Source: a virus. Taken from it: DNA of 51,237 nucleotides. The notes beneath the pieces were generated by a model, which searched no databases, was not told the DNA's origin, and saw only the letters and a list, made by a program, of their open reading frames with translations. A program made the translations under genes and the position numbers. Shown piece after piece: positions 11,657 through 19,130 of the stretch (within the stretch, counting starts at the first letter, position 1; each line of letters opens with the position of its first letter). The stretch lies in IMG/VR virus record IMGVR_UViG_3300042402_004449, positions 1 through 51,237 of that record; one strand, given 5' to 3'.

Positions 11657-11662
11657 AAAATA

Positions 11663-12388
11663 ATGAAGATATACCTAGATGGATTAGAAAGATCGGGAAA
11701 TGTATATCTTTCTTATGCTTTGGGTTGGGCAACGGGATTAGAAGTTAATGCAAAAAGAACTCATAGAGTAGAGACCTTAAAAGAATATAACCAAGACTAT
11801 CCATTTGTTGTTCCAGTTAGAGATGCATTGCCATCAATTGCTTCAGCAAAGATATATAGAGATAAGGTTTTTTCTGATAATTTATACGGTGTAGAGGAAA
11901 GTCTAACAAAAGAATTTGAAGAAATAATAAAAAGATATGCACAATACATACAGTACTTGGTAGACAATCCTAAATTTTTTATTGCACCATTTCACGAATT
12001 TACAAAAGACCACAACAAGGTTATTTATTCACTATCAAAAAAATATCCTTCAATAACAATTGAGACAAACGTAAGTGCTAAAGATATCATAGAACTAGCC
12101 AAGGCTGAGACAAAAAATGTTTTTGATACAGAACTAGGCAATTTACCAAGACCAACTCCTAAAAAGGAAGAAATTGAAGAAATCTTAAAAACTAAATACC
12201 TAAAGGAAATAAACGAGATTCAGTCAAATATCGACATTTTGTACAAAAGGTATTATGAAATTATTCCAATTACAGACATCTGGTATAATAAATCTATGAC
12301 AGATATAGTAGTTGAAAAAACTCGCAAGGTTTGTTGCGATGGATGTACATGTGAAACTTCTCACAGCGCAGAGCCAGTAAAGGAATAA
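11663..12388 (+). CDS. P-loop/sulfotransferase-like protein, 241 aa
   Basis: The N-terminus GLERSGNVYLS (residues 7-17) resembles a phosphosulfate-binding loop, and VVPVRDALPSIAS (about 49-61) resembles the second sulfotransferase nucleotide-binding motif. This is inspection only, so a sulfotransferase fold is likely but not certain. The C-terminal 25 residues carry CCDGCTC, a metal-binding-like motif also present (as CCTDCSC) at the end of the next gene. Leaderless start. A second TATAAT-N6-ATG lies in frame at 12284-12298. Confidence 0.5.
   Translation: MKIYLDGLERSGNVYLSYALGWATGLEVNAKRTHRVETLKEYNQDYPFVVPVRDALPSIASAKIYRDKVFSDNLYGVEESLTKEFEEIIKRYAQYIQYLVDNPKFFIAPFHEFTKDHNKVIYSLSKKYPSITIETNVSAKDIIELAKAETKNVFDTELGNLPRPTPKKEEIEEILKTKYLKEINEIQSNIDILYKRYYEIIPITDIWYNKSMTDIVVEKTRKVCCDGCTCETSHSAEPVKE
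12284..12289 (+). promoter_or_regulatory. internal -10 box, possible leaderless mini-gene
   Basis: TGG-TATAAT then six bases to an in-frame ATG at 12296. It could express only the last 30 residues, a Cys-rich peptide beginning MTDIVVEK. Confidence 0.35.
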
Positions 12389-12389
12389 A

Positions 12390-12581
12390 ATGGGTATCTT
12401 AGATAACTTAGAAAATGCCTGGGATGACGAATTTCAATTCGAATCTAAGCCTATGGAAGAAACTGACAACATGGGAAGATCAACAGGTGCATGGACAAAA
12501 GGTCCTGCAGTGTATGATTCTCTGGCTGTAAAATTATTTTCAGAAACATGCTGCACAGACTGTAGTTGCAAAAATGGATGA
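12390..12581 (+). CDS. small protein with C-terminal CCxxCxC, 63 aa
   Basis: Acidic N-terminal half, then CCTDCSC in the last ten residues, matching the motif at the end of the preceding protein. Starts two bases after that gene. Possibly metal binding or a site for modification. Function unknown. Confidence 0.55.
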   Translation: MGILDNLENAWDDEFQFESKPMEETDNMGRSTGAWTKGPAVYDSLAVKLFSETCCTDCSCKNG

Positions 12582-12741
12582 AGAACTAAAGTTAACACCA
12601 GAGCAAGCACAAGCAATCTTATTATTTCAGATTGAACAGAAACTAAGGTTTGTTATTGCAAAGCAAGTCGAGGATAAATTTCACGGCAGTTATCATGACG
12701 CATCACATGACATAGCACAATTTATCCGCAATATGGCTTAA
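12574..12741 (+). CDS. small hypothetical helical protein, 55 aa
   Basis: MDEELKLTPEQAQAILLFQI onward, helical with His residues near the end. Overlaps the preceding gene by eight bases. Its stop meets the convergent gene at 12738 (four-base overlap). Confidence 0.5.
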   Translation: MDEELKLTPEQAQAILLFQIEQKLRFVIAKQVEDKFHGSYHDASHDIAQFIRNMA

Positions 12742-12935
12742 TCTTTTACTAACTCCCACATACGTATATCTACAAATCCATGGCGGGATAGATCTGCCAA
12801 CTCTTCAGTTTCTGCCTCAATAACAATTCTTACATTGGCTTCAATATCAAACCCTGGATTGTACTCTGCCTTAGCATTTTCTAAATATGACTCTTGAATC
12901 TTTTCAAGAATTGGTTTGTAATAAAACTTAGGCAA
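12738..12935 (-). CDS. hypothetical protein, 65 aa
   Basis: Beta-rich middle (ANVRIVIEAET) and an acidic tail. Overlaps the upstream gene by eight bases. Last gene of the minus-strand operon that starts at 15395. Confidence 0.55.
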   Translation of the reverse strand: MPKFYYKPILEKIQESYLENAKAEYNPGFDIEANVRIVIEAETEELADLSRHGFVDIRMWELVKD

Positions 12936-13113
12936 TTACTCCACCATCCTTTAACTTGTCATAGATGTTACCCATCATAAATCCAAGACTTGGCTGGCTT
13001 TGCTCAATTTGCAACTTTAGCGCTTCTTCTTCCAAACCAGCCTGTAATCCCAATGCAAGATTGTCTGCATTGATACTGTCCATCATAATGCTTACTGCTT
13101 CTTCTTTTGTCAT
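12928..13113 (-). CDS. hypothetical helical protein, 61 aa
   Basis: MTKEEAVSIMMDSINADNLA onward. I chose the ATG at 13113: AAAGGA lies six bases upstream and it forms an ATGA overlap with the preceding gene. An ATG two codons earlier lies on the Shine-Dalgarno. Function unknown. Confidence 0.55.
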   Translation of the reverse strand: MTKEEAVSIMMDSINADNLALGLQAGLEEEALKLQIEQSQPSLGFMMGNIYDKLKDGGVIA

Positions 13114-13880
13114 GCCCATTCCTTTTCTTGGTCGTAAGTTACAGAGTACTCCCCTGTAAAAATCTCTGCATAAGAGATGATATCTCTATTATACCTTATA
13201 AGGGTTTCTATGCCAACTTTGTCACATACATACTTCATACCCTGGACTAGTGGCTCAAACTTCATCTCCTGCCCTGCTAGGGCGTTATTTAGGGTATCTA
13301 TGTAACGAGTCTTGCCATATCTTTTAGATACAAATGCTTGATCAACATAATCAAACCTTGCTTGTGCATCATTCTTTTTTGCAATGTCCGAATTGTCTAT
13401 TATGTACCTTGTTGCAGGATGTTCCATCCGTGTAGACCAGTTTCGCATGTTATCGCTGTATTTCTCCATGTTCTTGAGAGTTGAATCAGCGAAAGCCATG
13501 CGTATAAGGTCTTGTTCGGATAGGTCAGCCTCTATTGCGAACGAAATCAAAAAAGCGGTTGCGAAAGGAAACTTGTCGCTATATGTCGAAACGCCGAAGT
13601 GCACATTCGGATTAAACGACTCGACTGACATATTGTCTTCCAGTAGTCTCATATGGTTGCCGAGAGATACATACTCTTGACGATTCATATCGCAGTCGAC
13701 GAACAAGCATTCTTCTGGATTGATCCCGTCGGCCAGACATAAAATATTTTTGTCATACGAGCCAACTATTTTCGAACCGTTAAAACGCTCCAATAATTTT
13801 GCGGTCATGAAGCCATCCATATCGGGAGATATGATTAAGTTTTTTGAATACTCAAGTGTTTCTAATATTTCTTTTTTCAT
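13110..13880 (-). CDS. DHH-like phosphoesterase, 256 aa
   Basis: SPDMDG (residues 18-23) matches the Asp motif I of DHH-superfamily enzymes, VDCD (61-64) matches motif II, and GNH (74-76) stands where the DHH triplet is expected. Such enzymes (RecJ, NrnA, c-di-AMP esterases) cleave phosphodiesters with Mn. The assignment is by motif order only and the triplet is degenerate. The stretch 13500-13830 is much richer in CG dinucleotides than its neighbours, hinting at a different origin. ATGA overlaps on both sides. Confidence 0.5.
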   Translation of the reverse strand: MKKEILETLEYSKNLIISPDMDGFMTAKLLERFNGSKIVGSYDKNILCLADGINPEECLFVDCDMNRQEYVSLGNHMRLLEDNMSVESFNPNVHFGVSTYSDKFPFATAFLISFAIEADLSEQDLIRMAFADSTLKNMEKYSDNMRNWSTRMEHPATRYIIDNSDIAKKNDAQARFDYVDQAFVSKRYGKTRYIDTLNNALAGQEMKFEPLVQGMKYVCDKVGIETLIRYNRDIISYAEIFTGEYSVTYDQEKEWA

Positions 13881-14113
13881 CTATCCCTTTTGTTAACTCT
13901 TTCTTTAATTCTATCAGATAGTTGCTGTAAGTCAAGTCCATTTTCTAAGCCATATTTTTTGACTTCATCCAAAGCATTAAAAATGTAGTCTTGCTTTGCA
14001 TGATACATATACTTACCAAGGTTTATTCTTTCTTCTATAGTCGTGACATGTGGACCATCACATATCCATGTAGTTATACAAAATGGGCAGTGAACTTTTT
14101 GATTTTCTATCAT
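13877..14113 (-). CDS. zinc-binding protein, 78 aa
   Basis: CPFC at residues 9-12 with a further Cys at 18 and His at 22 make a C-x2-C...C-x3-H knuckle, followed by a charged helical tail. ATGA overlaps link it to its neighbours. Function unknown. Confidence 0.6.
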   Translation of the reverse strand: MIENQKVHCPFCITTWICDGPHVTTIEERINLGKYMYHAKQDYIFNALDEVKKYGLENGLDLQQLSDRIKERVNKRDR

Positions 14114-14694
14114 GAAAAAACTATGTTTTCTGTGTACTGGCTAGGAAGAATATCAACAATAAGATGTATTCTGTTTTCGTCGCTAAAATTTTGCACAGAG
14201 TGATATCTTCTGTTATTTAACTCATAAAGATTTGCCTCTTCTAAATGAAAAGACTGCTCTTCAACAATAAATGTACAGTCTTTATTGGTTATAATTGGAA
14301 CGTGAAAGCGTCGAGAAAGATAAAGCAGGTCAGAGGTATCCTTGTGCGTTCTTATTCTGCTATTAGGAGACATATTGATTACCTCACATCTTACAACTTT
14401 ACCTTCGACCAAATACTCAAGTCTTTCGTATATTTTTTTTAGTTCGTTGTTGGCGCTATCTGTCTTAAAGGTATTTGGTGTAGATGATGTTACTTTATCT
14501 TTTAGATTCCATCCATAATCCAACTCTTTTAGTTGATACATAAAAGTTTGTTCGTGTGTCTGAAAAGATCTCTGTCTCGATACATCAATAAGCCATTCAT
14601 CAATATACTCGGTAACTTCTTTTTTAATTCCTGCTATTTCAACAACACCAAAATGATTTATTCCCCAGTTGTCTTCTTTGCTTAATATTTTCAT
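14110..14694 (-). CDS. Asp/Asn beta-hydroxylase-like 2OG oxygenase, 194 aa
   Basis: The C-terminal half has the order expected for the aspartyl/asparaginyl beta-hydroxylase cupin: MSPNSRIRTHKD (H117, D119), RRFHVPI (R129, H131), YHSVQN (H165), NRIHLIVDI (R175). Known members use Fe(II) and 2-oxoglutarate to hydroxylate Asp/Asn side chains or related small molecules. It sits between a sulfotransferase and a zinc-knuckle gene. The target is unknown. Confidence 0.75.
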   Translation of the reverse strand: MKILSKEDNWGINHFGVVEIAGIKKEVTEYIDEWLIDVSRQRSFQTHEQTFMYQLKELDYGWNLKDKVTSSTPNTFKTDSANNELKKIYERLEYLVEGKVVRCEVINMSPNSRIRTHKDTSDLLYLSRRFHVPIITNKDCTFIVEEQSFHLEEANLYELNNRRYHSVQNFSDENRIHLIVDILPSQYTENIVFS

Positions 14695-15395
14695 TTAGAC
14701 TCGTTTCTTAAAATATTATAAACCTCTATATCTATTTTATTAATTTCTAATATTCTATCATAATATTTGTTATAAAAATTTGTATCAATTTCTATAGATT
14801 GATTTATTTTTTTTGAGTAATCAATACTATCTTTATTCTCTAATTCAAAAATATTAAAAACCTTTTCATATAGTTTTTCATCATCAAAAAACAAAACCTC
14901 TATATTGTTTTTATTAATACTTTTTAATACAGATTCTGCATCTATATTCTTATCAATTAAAGCCCAACCAGATAAAAAGTGATTTACAATGTTTTTTGTA
15001 TTTTTATTGTATAGTTCAAGATCTATATCAGATGTTAAAAATTTGGATTGTTGATTTGATATAACATCTATAATTTTTTTATCATTTAAAAAATATTCAA
15101 ATGTGTCTTCAATCGTTAGATGTCTATAAAATGCTTGCCATACATATTTCATATAACTGAAAGACCTTTCGGCTGGATCTCTTAGAATAGTAAAAGTTTT
15201 TGAAGTGTGGGAAATAGGAGTTGTTCCGTAGTGACCAGTAATATAGTCTTGTGTATCAAAATCTTTTAAACTAATTTCAAAATTATGTCCAGATAGAAGT
15301 TTTTTATTATTTTCTTCAGAGTAAGCCTGAAGAACTTTTCTAACAAAAACACCAGAAGTCCTTGGTATGTGTAATTGATATATACCAGTTTTCAT
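14691..15395 (-). CDS. sulfotransferase family protein, 234 aa
   Basis: HIPRTSGVFVRKVL (9-22) matches the PAPS 5'-phosphosulfate loop and TILRDPAERSFSYMKY (69-84) matches the 3'-phosphate motif of Sulfotransfer_2 enzymes. The length is normal. It would move sulfate from PAPS to a sugar or protein hydroxyl. The gene is extremely AT-rich, even for this genome, suggesting recent transfer. First gene of a six-gene operon, divergent from 15428. Confidence 0.75.
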   Translation of the reverse strand: MKTGIYQLHIPRTSGVFVRKVLQAYSEENNKKLLSGHNFEISLKDFDTQDYITGHYGTTPISHTSKTFTILRDPAERSFSYMKYVWQAFYRHLTIEDTFEYFLNDKKIIDVISNQQSKFLTSDIDLELYNKNTKNIVNHFLSGWALIDKNIDAESVLKSINKNNIEVLFFDDEKLYEKVFNIFELENKDSIDYSKKINQSIEIDTNFYNKYYDRILEINKIDIEVYNILRNESK

Positions 15396-15427
15396 TTGTA
15401 AAAAACTCCCCTTATAATAATCTAGTT

Positions 15428-15697
15428 ATGACAATCCAAGACTGGGCTTCCCTAATCGTAGCGATACTTACAATTGTATCATCACTTGGTCTTGCAATCA
15501 AGTGGCTAGTAAAACATTATCTCAGCGAACTTAAGCCGAATTCAGGCTCATCGCTAAAGGACCAGGTCAACAGACTTGAAAATGCGCTAGACGAACAAAG
15601 GATTGATTCACAAAGATCCCGAGATCGCCAAGAAAAGAAACTTGACGAAATGTATCAGATTTTGATTAAGCATATTGCTAAAGTTGATAAAGAATAA
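15428..15697 (+). CDS. small membrane protein with coiled coil, holin candidate, 89 aa
   Basis: One membrane span at about residues 5-28, a short linker, then a charged coiled coil (about 42-85). Phage holins or spanin-like helpers can look like this, but the lysin lies 12 kb away, so the role is uncertain. TATAAT lies nine bases before the ATG. A terminator follows. Confidence 0.5.
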   Translation: MTIQDWASLIVAILTIVSSLGLAIKWLVKHYLSELKPNSGSSLKDQVNRLENALDEQRIDSQRSRDRQEKKLDEMYQILIKHIAKVDKE

Positions 15698-15721
15698 TTT
15701 TCCTAGATACTATATATAAAG

Positions 15722-15755
15722 ATAGTTTTTAAAACTATAAGGATAGTTCTTTTTT
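15722..15755 (+). terminator. terminator with competing upstream hairpin
   Basis: AACTAT-AAGG-ATAGTT then CTTTTTT (15733-15755) is a rho-independent terminator. ATAGTTT-TTA-AAACTAT (15722-15738) uses the same AACTAT, so the two hairpins exclude each other. Confidence 0.55.
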
Positions 15756-15815
15756 CTTATATATTTAAAGTATACACTATCCCTAACCTGGCTAAAATAG
15801 ACTTATAGTAACAAA

Positions 15816-15872
15816 TCGGACATTGGCTATTATAACAATTTGATAACTTTAAATATCATGTCCGTTTTGTCC
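15816..15872. promoter_or_regulatory. control region before the leader RNA
   Basis: TCGGACAT at 15816-15823, ATAACAATTTGATAAC at 15832-15847 (near copy at 11474-11489) and ATGTCC/TTGTCC at 15858 and 15867, nine bases apart, covering the -35 area of the promoter at 15880. Confidence 0.4.
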
Positions 15873-15879
15873 TTTATGG

Positions 15880-15885
15880 TATAAT
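15880..15885 (+). promoter_or_regulatory. -10 box of the leader RNA
   Basis: TGG-TATAAT with a predicted start at 15892, at the foot of a hairpin. Confidence 0.5.
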
Positions 15886-15891
15886 TTATTA

Positions 15892-15950
15892 TTGGCTAAT
15901 ACCTTGGTTTGTCCTATACCCACCAACCTTGGTATTAGTCAATTTTTATG
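15892..15950 (+). ncRNA. candidate hairpin leader/small RNA
   Basis: GGCTAATACC (15894-15903) pairs with GGTATTAGTC (15931-15940). After a UU/UU bulge, GGTT pairs with AACC around a 15-base loop. AATTTTT follows, as in a rho-independent terminator. Predicted transcript of about 57 bases, entirely one hairpin. A second promoter follows at 15952 for the first fibre gene. Confidence 0.45.
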
Positions 15951-15951
15951 G

Positions 15952-15957
15952 TATAAT
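15952..15957 (+). promoter_or_regulatory. -10 box of a leaderless late promoter
   Basis: TGG-TATAAT, six bases to the ATG at 15964. The 12 bases around the box repeat those at 15880. Confidence 0.6.
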
Positions 15958-15963
15958 CACAGT

Positions 15964-16359
15964 ATGCCTATTCACTCTTCACTCACATTCGGTGCTGATC
16001 CAGTCAGTATGCAATGGAGCGTTGTTAGAGGAGATACCGCAACTCTTAGGGTTGAGTTCTTAGAAGATAATGAAGTAGATTTTTATGATACTTCTGGCTG
16101 GATTTTTAGAGCAACCGCTTATGATCAATCTGGAAATGTTTTAGATGCCCTTGAATGTGAGCCTGGTGAGGGATTTGTAGATATTACAGCATACCCATCG
16201 GTTACAAAAAATTGGGGATCTAAATATTCTTCAATCGTGGCCCAACTACCATTTGATGTCCAGGTAACAATTCCAGAATTAATAGAAGACACAGTTTGGA
16301 CTCCTGTAATTGGAACCATACATGTATTAGGCGACATCACACCAGGGGGTACACTATAA
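15964..16359 (+). CDS. fibre-associated structural protein, 131 aa
   Basis: MQWSVVRGDTATLRVEF (residues about 17-33) matches IRWTVVRGDSAAFRV in the product of 29280-29669 and, more loosely, the YYKGDTFEFRIYP of 18057-18512. These are probably a family of small beta-sandwich baseplate or fibre-adaptor proteins. Leaderless start. Stop overlaps the next ATG. Confidence 0.6.
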   Translation: MPIHSSLTFGADPVSMQWSVVRGDTATLRVEFLEDNEVDFYDTSGWIFRATAYDQSGNVLDALECEPGEGFVDITAYPSVTKNWGSKYSSIVAQLPFDVQVTIPELIEDTVWTPVIGTIHVLGDITPGGTL

Positions 16360-17297
16360 TGGCAGTTATTAAGATTGTTCCAATGCCAGGCGCAGTTGGA
16401 GACAAGGGAGACGAAGGAGCCGTAGGCCCTCAAGGTCCACAAGGAGCACAAGGTTTGCAAGGAGTTCCAGGTGCTGATGCACTATGGAGTTACAATGGCC
16501 CGTGGCAGATCAATGCTTCATATGCCGAAGGCGATATCGTAACTTATCAGGGACAACTATATTATACAAAGTCAGTTACAACTGCTGGAACACTTCCAAC
16601 CAATACTACTAAGTTTGATTTAATTGCATCAAAGGGTGCAGATGGTATAAATGGAACAAATGGTACAAACGGTGCAGATGGAGCAACTCCATTTACCTTG
16701 ATCGGAGCATACGACAATGGTGCTTCTTATAATTTAGGAATTGCTGTTTATTATAATGGCGGGACATATGTAAGAACTGGTAATCCACTTAATCCTGGAT
16801 ACCCTCCAACAGTAGGTGCTATAAATGAATCATGGACACCTATTGCAGAAAAAGGTGAGCAGGGAGAACCAGCAGATTTAGAATCAACTTTTACAGAAGT
16901 CTCATACACAGTTAGTGGTGGAGCACTTGGAACACAACCAACATTTGATGGTGCTCCATTATTTGCAGGTAGTTATACAAAAACTGGAAACCTTGTTCAC
17001 TTTAGAGTTAATGTTAATATGAGCAATATTACTAACTTTGGTACTGGACAATATTATGTTTCAATACCGTTTACTTCTGAGTATGATGTGTATGTTCGTA
17101 ATGGACAACTAAAGCATTCATCTGGAGACATGTATTCAATATCAGGTCATGCAGTTGCTGGAAGTAATGAATTAAAACTTTACACAACAGCATCAAATGG
17201 TAAGGAAGTTGCATTTACAAGTTCAAGTCCTGTAGGCCTAAATACATCTTGTGATTTCCATATATTTGGATCATATTTTTCAACTCCAAATCCATAA
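16359..17297 (+). CDS. collagen-like tail-fibre protein, 312 aa
   Basis: Residues about 10-39 are Gly-X-Y repeats (GDKGDEGAVGPQGPQGAQ), with further GADG/NGTNGTNG repeats near 103-120 and GEQGEP near 175. Between them are beta-rich carbohydrate-binding-like modules (WSYNGPWQ...YAEGDIVTYQGQLYY). Trimeric collagen-like shafts are common in phage fibres. The GPQ triplets are possible proline-hydroxylation substrates. Confidence 0.75.
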   Translation: MAVIKIVPMPGAVGDKGDEGAVGPQGPQGAQGLQGVPGADALWSYNGPWQINASYAEGDIVTYQGQLYYTKSVTTAGTLPTNTTKFDLIASKGADGINGTNGTNGADGATPFTLIGAYDNGASYNLGIAVYYNGGTYVRTGNPLNPGYPPTVGAINESWTPIAEKGEQGEPADLESTFTEVSYTVSGGALGTQPTFDGAPLFAGSYTKTGNLVHFRVNVNMSNITNFGTGQYYVSIPFTSEYDVYVRNGQLKHSSGDMYSISGHAVAGSNELKLYTTASNGKEVAFTSSSPVGLNTSCDFHIFGSYFSTPNP

Positions 17298-17305
17298 TAT
17301 CGTGA

Positions 17306-17311
17306 GATAAT
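17306..17311 (+). promoter_or_regulatory. -10-like box, leaderless spacing
   Basis: TGA-GATAAT, six bases to the ATG at 17318; the first base of the hexamer is off consensus. Confidence 0.35.
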
Positions 17312-17317
17312 TCATCT

Positions 17318-18049
17318 ATGGCTGTTTCTAAATCTATGGACTTCCCTGGTGCAAAAAAATCTTCTTATGCTGCACAAGTAGAACAAAGTCAGGCATCTCC
17401 TACTGTAGATAATGCTCTTTCATTTCTTCCAGTACCTGGCCCAGTTGGTCCACAAGGTCCCGCAGGCAGAGATGGCAGAGATGGAAAAGATGGGCCACAG
17501 GGTCCAGAAGGAAAGCCAGGTCCAAAAGGAGAAAAAGGTCCCGCAGGTAAAGATGGTCTGAGTTCTTTATCCTCTTCAGGACAGCAGGCAGGATGGGCTT
17601 CATATACAAACACTATTGACAAACCAATCAAACTTGGAATTTCTCAAGGAGACGATGGCTGGGTAACACTTTTGTTAGACACAAAGGACAAATCCCAAAA
17701 TGAAAAGTACCTTCCTAAAGGATGTACTAGCCTTTGGAACAGCCACCAAAGAGCCTTAAACTTCCACGGTATAAACGAAGGATCCCAAGTATTCATAACA
17801 TACAACTTTGAACTAACTACCTATACAGCCAATACTGAGGTTTGGCTAAGGACATATTTTGCAAGTAAGGATCAGGAGTTTGTGCAGTTTGTAGGATCTC
17901 TTAAGTATCAAAATGTCTACAACCTTTCAGTTACTCAAAATATATTTATCGAAGACAAGGCTATGTGGGGCAACGGAGCAGTGCCTCAAATTAGAACAGA
18001 CTTTGATGCCTCCGTAATTCTCAATTCTGTATACGTCAGCGTGGTATAA
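17318..18049 (+). CDS. collagen-like tail-fibre protein, 243 aa
   Basis: A long perfect Gly-X-Y run at about residues 40-79 (GPVGPQGPAGRDGRDGKDG and onward). The C-terminal 160 residues form a beta-rich tip. Pro at X and Y positions is frequent, as in true collagen. Likely receptor-binding fibre. Confidence 0.8.
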   Translation: MAVSKSMDFPGAKKSSYAAQVEQSQASPTVDNALSFLPVPGPVGPQGPAGRDGRDGKDGPQGPEGKPGPKGEKGPAGKDGLSSLSSSGQQAGWASYTNTIDKPIKLGISQGDDGWVTLLLDTKDKSQNEKYLPKGCTSLWNSHQRALNFHGINEGSQVFITYNFELTTYTANTEVWLRTYFASKDQEFVQFVGSLKYQNVYNLSVTQNIFIEDKAMWGNGAVPQIRTDFDASVILNSVYVSVV

Positions 18050-18050
18050 T
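18045..18050 (+). promoter_or_regulatory. -10 box of a leaderless late promoter
   Basis: TGG-TATAAT overlapping the previous stop, six bases to the ATG at 18057. Confidence 0.6.
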
Positions 18051-18056
18051 AAAACC

Positions 18057-18512
18057 ATGGCATTTCCAGCAACCTATGATTTTAACTACTATAAGGGTGA
18101 TACCTTTGAGTTTCGTATCTACCCGAAAAAGAACGATGGAACGGTTTTTGATTTAAGCCCATTTTATGACAGCAACATTTTATATAACACAAACACAATA
18201 GATGGTGTTACTGGAGTTGCTCCATACGAACAGGCAAGATTTTCAATAGCAGAAGCAAGAGGAAGTGCTGCAGTAGATATAATTAAATGTTTTGCTAGAG
18301 TTGACAGTGACACTAATACTTTTGTGCAGTGTGCAATTAGGCCAACAGAAGGAAATCAGTTAGTTGCTGGAACAGAATATGTTTATGATGTTGAAGTAAG
18401 ACATCCTGCTGGAGGTCCAGATAGCCCATTTTATGAAAAAGTTATTACGCTTATGACTGGAACAATAACAGTTACTGATCAAGTCACACTAGACCCAGTT
18501 CCTGGAGATTAG
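18057..18512 (+). CDS. fibre-associated structural protein, 151 aa
   Basis: YYKGDTFEFRIYPKKNDGT near the N-terminus, YVYDVEVRHPAG and TGTITVTDQV near the C-terminus: beta-sandwich, related to the 15964 and 29280 products. The role as fibre adaptor or glycan-binding unit is inferred from position. Confidence 0.6.
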   Translation: MAFPATYDFNYYKGDTFEFRIYPKKNDGTVFDLSPFYDSNILYNTNTIDGVTGVAPYEQARFSIAEARGSAAVDIIKCFARVDSDTNTFVQCAIRPTEGNQLVAGTEYVYDVEVRHPAGGPDSPFYEKVITLMTGTITVTDQVTLDPVPGD

Positions 18513-18514
18513 CA

Positions 18515-19111
18515 ATGGCAGATATCCTAGTATCAAATGAAGATTTAACAGTTTTTGGTGGTCCAGTAGAAATAAGTCTTGACTTAGACATAGGACCAGA
18601 AGGTGATCGTGGAAGCATTATTATTGGAGTACTTGGAGATCCAAGAAATGCAGATGTTGCAGCAAGCATCGTTCAGGATGTTCAGGCATTAGATATTGCC
18701 ATAGACTCTAGTCCATATTCACCAACATACAAAATGGTTTTTCAATTAGTTTCTACTGGAACAGGAACACAATGGACACCTCTTGTTAGTCTAAAAACAA
18801 ATTTTTATTTTTCTATTAAGAATGTTACTGCTGTAGACGGTAAATTAACAATTCCTCCAATTAATGTAACAGATATATATAATCTGATAGAAGGAAATGA
18901 AGTTTTGGCTTCAAACTTTAGTGTCCAGTATTCTATTTCATCTCCAGACTCCCACGGACCAGTTGCAACAAACCTTGTGATCAAAGATTTAGAAACCAGT
19001 CAAGGATTTTTAGCACTACCACTTGAAATAAAGGGTGTAGAATATATTGACGGAGAATGGGGCCCTATTACGGGTCCTAAGACCGTCCATCTGTTTATTA
19101 CGGTGGTATAA
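18515..19111 (+). CDS. fibre-region structural protein, 198 aa
   Basis: No family recognised. Beta-rich, low in Cys, Gly/Pro in the N-terminal third. A Shine-Dalgarno GGAG eight bases before the ATG. Flanked on both sides by fibre genes, so structural by context. Confidence 0.55.
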   Translation: MADILVSNEDLTVFGGPVEISLDLDIGPEGDRGSIIIGVLGDPRNADVAASIVQDVQALDIAIDSSPYSPTYKMVFQLVSTGTGTQWTPLVSLKTNFYFSIKNVTAVDGKLTIPPINVTDIYNLIEGNEVLASNFSVQYSISSPDSHGPVATNLVIKDLETSQGFLALPLEIKGVEYIDGEWGPITGPKTVHLFITVV

Positions 19112-19112
19112 T
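19107..19112 (+). promoter_or_regulatory. late -10 box
   Basis: TGG-TATAAT giving a leader of about 12 bases that includes AAAGGGTG before the GTG at 19131. Confidence 0.5.
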
Positions 19113-19130
19113 GAAAAAGGGTGATTTATA

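Larger units (their letters stand above)
11317..11662. promoter_or_regulatory. divergent intergenic region
   Basis: No gene seen. Contains the leftward promoter at 11370-11392, an ACGGACAT motif (11418-11425), a CRP-type site (11442-11457), ATAACAGTTTGATAAC (11474-11489, almost repeated at 15832-15847), CCTAGG (11528-11533), a small palindrome GTATG-TAT-CATAC near 11575-11587, and the rightward -10 at 11651. Confidence 0.6.

Noticed and set aside
15892-15963. N-terminal extension of the 15964 gene from a TTG at 15892
   Set aside because: The segment is a perfect hairpin with a U-tail and the ATG at 15964 has its own -10 box six bases upstream.
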